Shown piece after piece: positions 6,438 through 10,728 of a stretch of DNA of 10,728 nt (the stretch's first letter is position 1; every line of letters starts with the position of its first letter). Source of the stretch: Actinomycetales bacterium (GTDB lineage Bacteria; Actinomycetota; Actinomycetes; Mycobacteriales; Mycobacteriaceae). The notes beneath the pieces were generated by a model. That model made no database searches. It was not told where the DNA came from and worked only from the letters and a program-made list of their open reading frames with translations. The translations under genes were made by a program, and so were the position numbers. The stretch is from NCBI GenBank assembly GCA_012838715.1, contig DUOR01000258.1, forward strand, positions 1-10,728, in the 5' to 3' direction.

Positions 6438-7103
6438 ATGAGCGCAATCCACGACTGCTCCACCGATGAAGGCCGCGAAGCCGGGCTGAAGGCCGCGGTC
6501 GACGCGGTGCAGGCCGGGCGACTCGTCGTCATGCCGACCGACACCGTCTACGGCCTGGGCTGCGACGCGTTCAACAACAACGCCGTCGCCGCGCTGCTGC
6601 GCGCCAAGCACCGCGGCCCCGACATGCCCGTGCCCGTGCTCGTCGGCTCCTGGACCACCGTCGAGGGCCTCGTCCGCGAGCACACCCCCGCCGGCCGCGC
6701 CCTCGTGGAGGCGTTCTGGCCCGGCGGCCTGTCGCTCGTGGTCAACCAGGCGCCCAGCCTGCCCTGGAACCTCGGCGACACCCGCGGCACCGTCATGCTG
6801 CGCATGCCGCTGCACCCCATCGCCATAGAGCTCCTGCGCCGCACCGGCCCCATGGCCGTGTCCAGCGCCAACATCTCCGGCCAGGAACCCGCCCTGACCG
6901 CCGTGCGCGCCAAGCAGCAGCTCGGCGCCGAAGCGGCCGTGTACCTCGACGGCGGGCGCGCCACCATCGGCACCGCCTCCACCATCGTCGACCTGTCCAC
7001 CGGCGAGCCGCGCATCCTCCGCGAAGGCGCCATCAGCGCCGAGGAGATCGGCGAAGTCCTGTCCAAGAGCCCCGAGGCCCTGCGCCGCCCGGCCGGCGCC
7101 TGA
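6438..7103 (+). CDS. tsaC: L-threonylcarbamoyl-AMP synthase (TsaC/Sua5/YrdC family)
   Basis: The enzyme joins threonine, bicarbonate and ATP to make threonylcarbamoyl-AMP, the donor for t6A at position 37 of tRNAs that read ANN codons. The 221-residue product is a single YrdC-like domain: PTDTVYGLGCD (33-43), the basic pair in RAKHR (Lys57, Arg59), FWPGGLSLVV (93-102), RMP (122-124) and SSANISG (142-148). It lacks the C-terminal Sua5 domain of longer homologues, so it is the short form. The ATG at 6438 is the only sensible start in frame; the frame itself runs on into prmC but that extension has no family similarity. Its place between prmC and wecA is common in corynebacteria and mycobacteria and keeps it with other translation genes. 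Confidence 0.95.
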   Translation: MSAIHDCSTDEGREAGLKAAVDAVQAGRLVVMPTDTVYGLGCDAFNNNAVAALLRAKHRGPDMPVPVLVGSWTTVEGLVREHTPAGRALVEAFWPGGLSLVVNQAPSLPWNLGDTRGTVMLRMPLHPIAIELLRRTGPMAVSSANISGQEPALTAVRAKQQLGAEAAVYLDGGRATIGTASTIVDLSTGEPRILREGAISAEEIGEVLSKSPEALRRPAGA

Positions 7104-7164
7104 GCAAGGCCCGCACCGCCGTCTACCCGCACCGCCCCTGCCCCCGAGCGAAACGACCCCCTAA

Positions 7165-8352
7165 ATGACCGGCACCGCCACCGCATACCTCGCCGCCCCC
7201 GGCGGCGGCGCGGGCGTGCCCCTGCGCGAACTCGCGCTGCTGGTGCTCGTGTCGGCGGCGGTCAGCTACCTGCTCACGGGCATCGTGCGCTTCCTCGTCG
7301 TCCGCAGCGGCCGGCTGGACATGCCGCGCGAACGCGACGTCCACGACATCCCGAAGCCGCGGCTCGGCGGCGTGGCCATGTACTCCGGCATCATCGCCGC
7401 GGTCTGGCTGGCGAGTGAACTCCCCGCCCTGAACCGCGGCTTCCCGCCGATGACGCCGGACATGACCGCGATGGTCGTCGCCGGCGGAATCCTCCTGGTC
7501 GTGGGCATCCTGGACGACCTCTTCGACCTGGACGCTCTGACGAAACTGCTCGGCCAGGTGCTCGCCGCGACCGTCATGTCGCTGATGGGCGTCACCTGGT
7601 ACCTCATTTACCTGCCCTTCGGCGACGGCACGACGCTCATCCTCGACCCCGTGCTGGCGACGCTGTTCACCGTCGTGTTCACCGTGGCCCTCATCAACGC
7701 CATCAACTTCGTCGACGGCATCGACGGCCTCGCCGCGGGTCTGGGCATGATCGCCGCCGGCGCGCTGCTGATCTACTCGATGGTCATGCTCCACGACCAG
7801 GGCGGCACCGTCTCCGCGTACCCGCCCGCGATGATCTCCGCCTGCCTGCTCGGCGCCTGCCTCGGCTTCCTGCCGCATAACTTCGAGCCCGCCCGCATCT
7901 TCATGGGGGACTCCGGCGCCATGCTCATCGGGCTGATGCTCGCGGGCGCGTCGGTCTCCGCCTCCGGCCGAATCTCCCCGTCGATGTACGGCACCGCCGA
8001 CGTCCTGGCGCTGATGTCGCCCGTCATCGTGGTCATCGCCGCCGTGTCCGTCCCGCTGCTTGACCTCGCGCTCGCCGTCATCCGGCGCACGCGGGCCGGT
8101 AAATCGCCCTTCTCCGCGGACAAGATGCACCTGCACCACCGCCTGCTGGAAATGGGCCACAGTCACCGCCGCGTCGTGCTGGTCCTCTACATGTGGGTCT
8201 CCGTCGTGGCCTACGGCGCCGTCGGCACCACCGTGTTCCCCGGACCCTTCGTGGCGCTGACCTTCGGCCTCGCCCTCGTCGGCGCCGTCATCTTGACCAT
8301 GGTGCCTATCTGGGCCCGCGGGCGTGCAGGTAACATCACCAACCGTGACTGA
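7165..8352 (+). CDS. wecA: Decaprenyl-phosphate GlcNAc-1-phosphate transferase (WecA)
   Basis: This polytopic membrane enzyme moves GlcNAc-1-phosphate from UDP-GlcNAc to decaprenyl phosphate on the inner face of the membrane. In mycolata this is the first step of the linker that joins arabinogalactan to peptidoglycan. The 395-residue product has about eleven hydrophobic segments and the polyprenyl-phosphate HexNAc-1-P transferase signatures: PRLGGVAM after the first segment, the metal-binding DDLFD (117-121), NFVDGIDGLA (from Asn181), GDSGA (248-252), and the sugar-binding histidines in MHLHHR (322, 324, 325). MraY is ruled out by this histidine loop. The ATG at 7165 has no clear Shine-Dalgarno; the 61-nt gap to tsaC is strongly C-rich. 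Its last codons hold the atpI promoter motif and overlap the atpI start. Confidence 0.94.
   Translation: MTGTATAYLAAPGGGAGVPLRELALLVLVSAAVSYLLTGIVRFLVVRSGRLDMPRERDVHDIPKPRLGGVAMYSGIIAAVWLASELPALNRGFPPMTPDMTAMVVAGGILLVVGILDDLFDLDALTKLLGQVLAATVMSLMGVTWYLIYLPFGDGTTLILDPVLATLFTVVFTVALINAINFVDGIDGLAAGLGMIAAGALLIYSMVMLHDQGGTVSAYPPAMISACLLGACLGFLPHNFEPARIFMGDSGAMLIGLMLAGASVSASGRISPSMYGTADVLALMSPVIVVIAAVSVPLLDLALAVIRRTRAGKSPFSADKMHLHHRLLEMGHSHRRVVLVLYMWVSVVAYGAVGTTVFPGPFVALTFGLALVGAVILTMVPIWARGRAGNITNRD
8331..8336 (+). promoter_or_regulatory. -10 motif for a leaderless atpI transcript
   Basis: TAACAT lies inside the last codons of wecA, 8 nt before the GTG at 8345. The spacing allows transcription to begin at or next to the start codon. 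No -35 is placed correctly (TTGACC at 8293 is too far). atpI may also be read through from wecA. Confidence 0.35.
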
Positions 8353-8815
8353 CGACAACACCGTGGAACCGACGCCGTCCCAGCCCGAGTCGGCGGCCCC
8401 GAAGTCCAAGTACGATGACCCCCGCATCCCGCTGATGGCCGCCGCCCGCGCCGGCCTCATCGCCCTTGGCATCCTCACCGCCATCTCCCTGGCGGTCTGG
8501 GGCGGCAAGGAAGGCATGCCCGGCGTGTGGGGCGTGCTGCTCGGCGCCGGCATCGGCGGCGGTTTCGTCCTGCTGACCGTCGTGATGGTGCTCTTCACCG
8601 CCAACACCTCGCCGACCACCACCGGCGCCGTCGTCATGGGCGGCTGGCTGCTGAAGATCATCATCCTGATCGGCATCCTCGTGCTCATCCGCGACATGGA
8701 GTTCTACGACACGATGGCCTTCTTCGTCACGGTCGTCCTTGCGCTCGTCGTCACCCTCGGCGCAGAAGTGTGGGGGATGTCTCAATCCAATTTGACGTAC
8801 ATCCAAGGCGTCTGA
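8345..8815 (+). CDS. atpI: ATP synthase protein I (AtpI)
   Basis: AtpI is a small membrane protein that is thought to help assembly of the c-ring of F1Fo ATP synthase and perhaps to act with magnesium transport; it is not part of the finished enzyme. The 156-residue product has a polar, Pro/Glu/Ser-rich N-terminus of about 30 residues, then four hydrophobic segments of roughly 20 residues, with a conserved-type GGW.LK motif in the third (VVMGGWLLKIIILIG). The call rests on this topology and on its position before atpB. The start is taken as the GTG at 8345, which overlaps the wecA stop by 8 nt; a GTG at 8324 would add seven residues. A strong terminator 122 nt after the stop separates it from atpB. 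Confidence 0.88.
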   Translation: MTDDNTVEPTPSQPESAAPKSKYDDPRIPLMAAARAGLIALGILTAISLAVWGGKEGMPGVWGVLLGAGIGGGFVLLTVVMVLFTANTSPTTTGAVVMGGWLLKIIILIGILVLIRDMEFYDTMAFFVTVVLALVVTLGAEVWGMSQSNLTYIQGV

Positions 8816-8937
8816 CGCCGTCGGAAAGCGGACGAAAGTAGAAGCACCTTCTCAGGCTTGCCTCAGATAACGGTGTGCCCTCGCGTTTGTGCACCGTAAA
8901 CGGCCGCGACGGTCGCAAAACCAGCCCGATTCAGGGG
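8816..8937 (+). other. 3' region of atpI with several small palindromes
   Basis: No gene is seen. The stretch holds AGAAG-CAC-CTTCT (8840-8852), ACGGTG (8870-8875) with CACCGT (8892-8897), and the 11-bp palindrome GCGAC-G-GTCGC (8906-8916). A segment at 8852-8870 resembles the 19-bp iron-regulator (DtxR) box. It runs into the terminator, so it is either the atpI 3' untranslated region or a small RNA that ends there. Confidence 0.4.
8819..8830 (+). repeat. 12-mer CGTCGGAAAGCG, copy 4
   Basis: Exact copy starting 4 nt after the atpI stop. With one more base on each side it matches copy 1 over 14 bp (CCGTCGGAAAGCGG). Confidence 0.7.
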
Positions 8938-8972
8938 AAAACGGCCCGATCCCAAGGGGATTGGGCCGTTTT
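8938..8972 (+). terminator. Strong intrinsic terminator after atpI
   Basis: AAAACGGCCCGATCCC (8938-8953) pairs with GGGATTGGGCCGTTTT (8957-8972) over 16 positions with one G-U pair and a 3-nt loop (AAG), followed by TTTTC. The A4 on the left and T4 on the right make it able to work in both directions. It ends the wecA-atpI transcript and isolates the atpB operon. Confidence 0.92.
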
Positions 8973-9032
8973 CGTCGATTGTGTAACCCGGCGGCGCGGG
9001 GGGTGCGTCCGATGTGAAAACCGTGAGGGAAC

Positions 9033-9041
9033 TGTTATCCT
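9033..9041 (+). promoter_or_regulatory. Extended -10 promoter for atpBEF
   Basis: TGTTATCCT contains TATCCT (9036-9041) with the extended TG one base before it. The -35 area (9012-9018) is poor, as is usual when an extended -10 is present. It lies downstream of the terminator and is the best promoter in the interval. The start site should fall near 9047-9048. Confidence 0.55.
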
Positions 9042-9046
9042 GAGCG

Positions 9047-9247
9047 ATGGGTAAGACGGCCTGACTCCGCCGCCGTACATCGGTGGGGGAGCGCGGGACG
9101 GCAACCGTAGCGATTACGGGGCCGGCTCCGGCTGCGGCCCCGTGAACGCTGTGCGGATGTGCGAATGGAATCCACGGCGCTCCACGTTAAAAGACGTCCT
9201 TCGCACCGCTTGACCCAGTTCTAGCGGCCCAATCACGGGAGAGAACG
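9047..9247 (+). promoter_or_regulatory. Structured 5' leader of the atpB operon
   Basis: About 200 nt of leader separate the promoter from atpB. Three helices stand out. One is 9065-9091, ten pairs plus one G-G mismatch, with loop TACAT. The second is ACGGGGCCG (9116-9124) with CGGCCCCGT (9135-9143). The third is GTGCGAA (9159-9165) with TTCGCAC (9200-9206). A five-codon ORF (ATGGGTAAGACGGCCTGA, MGKTA) begins at 9047, at the predicted transcript start. AGCGTT at 9251-9256 can pair with AACGCT at either 9145-9150 or 9244-9249. I cannot match it to a known riboswitch class. Confidence 0.45.
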
Positions 9248-9256
9248 CTGAGCGTT
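9237..9256 (+). promoter_or_regulatory. Shine-Dalgarno and palindrome at the atpB start
   Basis: GGGAG (9237-9241) is the only good Shine-Dalgarno near atpB. It is 30 nt from the ATG at 9272 but 6 nt from an in-frame CTG at 9248. The CTG lies within a perfect palindrome, AACGCT-G-AGCGTT (9244-9256). This may mean a CTG start, or a hairpin that controls access to the site. Confidence 0.4.
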
Positions 9257-9271
9257 ACAACACTTGCCGAG

Positions 9272-10066
9272 ATGCGGGGTGAGTTCCACTCACCCACCTT
9301 GGAGGAGGAGTACTTCCCGGGTGAGCTTTACGGTGACTTCATCATTGGTGGTGCAGGCGACTGGTTCGCCATGGATCGCCTGATGGTCGTCCGTCTGCTC
9401 ATGGCCGTTATCGTCGCGCTGTTCTTCGTGATCGCCTTCCGGCGTCCGAAGCTCGTGCCGACGGGACTGCAGAACGTCGCGGAAATGATGATGGACTTCG
9501 TCCGGATTCACGTCGCGGAAGAGATCCTGGGCAAGAAGGAGGGGCGCCGGTTCCTGCCGGTCATCGCCACCATCTTCTTCCTCGTGTTCGCCATGAATAT
9601 TGCGGCCATCATTCCGGGCCTCAATATTTCGCCGAACGCTCGAATCGGTATGCCCCTGGTTCTGGCACTGTTCGCCTACATCGCCTTCATCTACGCGGGC
9701 TCGAAGAAGTACGGCTTCTTCAAGTACGTGAAGTCGTCGGTGGTCATCCCGAACCTGCCTCCGGCGCTCCACCTCATCGTGGTGCCGATCGAGATCTTCT
9801 CCACCTTCGTTCTGCGGCCGGCCACGCTGACCGTCCGTCTGATGGCCAACATGCTGGCGGGCCACATGGTCCTTGTCCTTCTGTTCGGTGCCACGAACTT
9901 CTTCTTCTGGCAGTTGAACGGCTGGACGGCCCTGTCCGGTTTGACCCTCTTCGCCTCGATTCTGTTCACGCTGTTCGAGCTTCTGGTCATTTTCCTGCAG
10001 GCTTACATCTTCAGCCTGCTGACCGCCGTGTACATCGAACTGTCGCTGCACGCAGAAGAGCACTAG
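9272..10066 (+). CDS. atpB: F1Fo ATP synthase subunit a
   Basis: Subunit a forms the two proton half-channels against the c-ring in the membrane. From the ATG the product has 264 residues: a short polar N-terminus, a first hydrophobic segment (about 37-56), the conserved stretch GKKEGRRFLPVIATIFF with a second segment (about 94-116), IPGLNISPNARIG, then further segments. The essential arginine is in LTVRLMANMLAGH (Arg189, equivalent to E. coli Arg210), and LQAYIFSLLTAVYI ends the channel region. The start is uncertain: the ATG at 9272 has no nearby ribosome site, while a CTG at 9248 in frame has GGGAG 6 nt before it and would add eight residues, LSVTTLAE (initiator read as Met). The gene is first in its operon, after a structured leader, and is followed by two hairpins before atpE. 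Confidence 0.96.
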   Translation: MRGEFHSPTLEEEYFPGELYGDFIIGGAGDWFAMDRLMVVRLLMAVIVALFFVIAFRRPKLVPTGLQNVAEMMMDFVRIHVAEEILGKKEGRRFLPVIATIFFLVFAMNIAAIIPGLNISPNARIGMPLVLALFAYIAFIYAGSKKYGFFKYVKSSVVIPNLPPALHLIVVPIEIFSTFVLRPATLTVRLMANMLAGHMVLVLLFGATNFFFWQLNGWTALSGLTLFASILFTLFELLVIFLQAYIFSLLTAVYIELSLHAEEH

Positions 10067-10447
<381 letters not shown>

Positions 10448-10480
10448 GTCCGGACCTCAACAAGCGGAGAACACTGAACC

Positions 10481-10728
10481 ATGAACGATTTCATTTTTTA
10501 CGTAGCGGAGGAACTGCCGTTCGACGGTCAGATCAACCCGCTCGTGCCCAAGACCTATGACATCGTCTGGTCCATTGTCCCGCTCATTGTCATCCTGGTT
10601 ATCTTCTGGAAGCTCGTGCTTCCGAAGTTCCAGGAGGTCCTGACCGAGCGGGAGGACCGGATTGAGGGCGGCATCGAGCGTGCCGAGGCCGCGCAGGCCG
10701 AGGCCAAGGCCGCTCTCGAGAAGTACAA
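10481..10728 (+). CDS. atpF: F1Fo ATP synthase subunit b, 5' part
   Basis: Subunit b is the peripheral stalk that ties the membrane a subunit to the F1 head. The first 82 codons are present; the window ends within the gene. They encode a short N-terminus with [19 protein letters not shown], one membrane segment ([18 protein letters not shown], about 31-48), then the start of a long charged helix with the family pattern [20 protein letters not shown] and Ala/Glu heptads. GGAG lies 11 nt before the ATG, the same wide spacing as at atpE. The gap to atpE is 33 nt, so the two are co-transcribed. In this group atpH, atpA, atpG, atpD and atpC normally follow. Confidence 0.95.
   Translation, partial: MNDFIFYVAEELPFDGQINPLVPKTYDIVWSIVPLIVILVIFWKLVLPKFQEVLTEREDRIEGGIERAEAAQAEAKAALEKY

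Noticed and set aside
2162..6544. A 1460-codon open frame on the minus strand
   Set aside because: It lies antisense to rho, prfA and prmC, whose products are certain. The absence of stops follows from the high GC content at third positions.
9013..9028. A GlxR/CRP-like site, TGTGAAAACCGTGAGG, at the atpB promoter
   Set aside because: Only the left half fits the TGTGA-N6-TCACA pattern; the right half matches poorly.

Overview
The window looks like a stretch of a high-GC actinobacterial chromosome, most probably Corynebacterium or a close relative. The reasons are the very GC-rich third codon positions, the gene order rho-prfA-prmC-tsaC-wecA-atpI-atpBEF, a Rho protein with a long disordered insert, a WecA-type polyprenyl-phosphate GlcNAc-1-phosphate transferase directly before atpI, and several start codons placed 5-8 nt after a TANNNT -10 motif (leaderless style). 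No mobile element, CRISPR array, tRNA or rRNA is visible.

Layout. Positions 1-62 may hold the first 20 codons of a leftward gene that runs off the window. Positions 63-224 are an AT-richer spacer with large inverted repeats. A leftward AMP-forming acyl-CoA ligase occupies 225-1946. It is divergent from rho across about 425 bp that hold both promoters and a long rho leader. From 2372 rightward come rho, prfA (RF1), prmC (the methylase of RF1's GGQ glutamine), a T-free C-rich spacer, tsaC/sua5 (threonylcarbamoyl-AMP synthase for tRNA t6A), wecA (first step of the arabinogalactan linker) and atpI, which overlaps the end of wecA. A strong intrinsic terminator at 8938-8972 closes that unit. A new promoter near 9036 then drives a structured leader of about 200 nt followed by atpB, atpE and atpF (truncated at the window end), the Fo part of the F1Fo ATP synthase.

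How the genes work together. rho ends transcription, prfA ends translation at UAA/UAG, prmC activates RF1, and tsaC modifies tRNAs that read ANN codons. wecA starts cell-wall linker synthesis and also gives atpI its promoter region. atpI and atpBEF build the proton channel. The gap between atpB and atpE carries two hairpins, which could help tune the excess of c subunit over a subunit.

I do not see a new multi-gene system; the genes are conserved housekeeping genes. The parts least explained by the genes are a 12-mer (CGTCGGAAAGCG) present four times, the rho leader with repeated TTCATGG and a small ORF whose stop overlaps the rho start, the T-free C-rich spacer before tsaC, the structured atpB leader with a possible CTG start, and the inverted duplication at 53-169.
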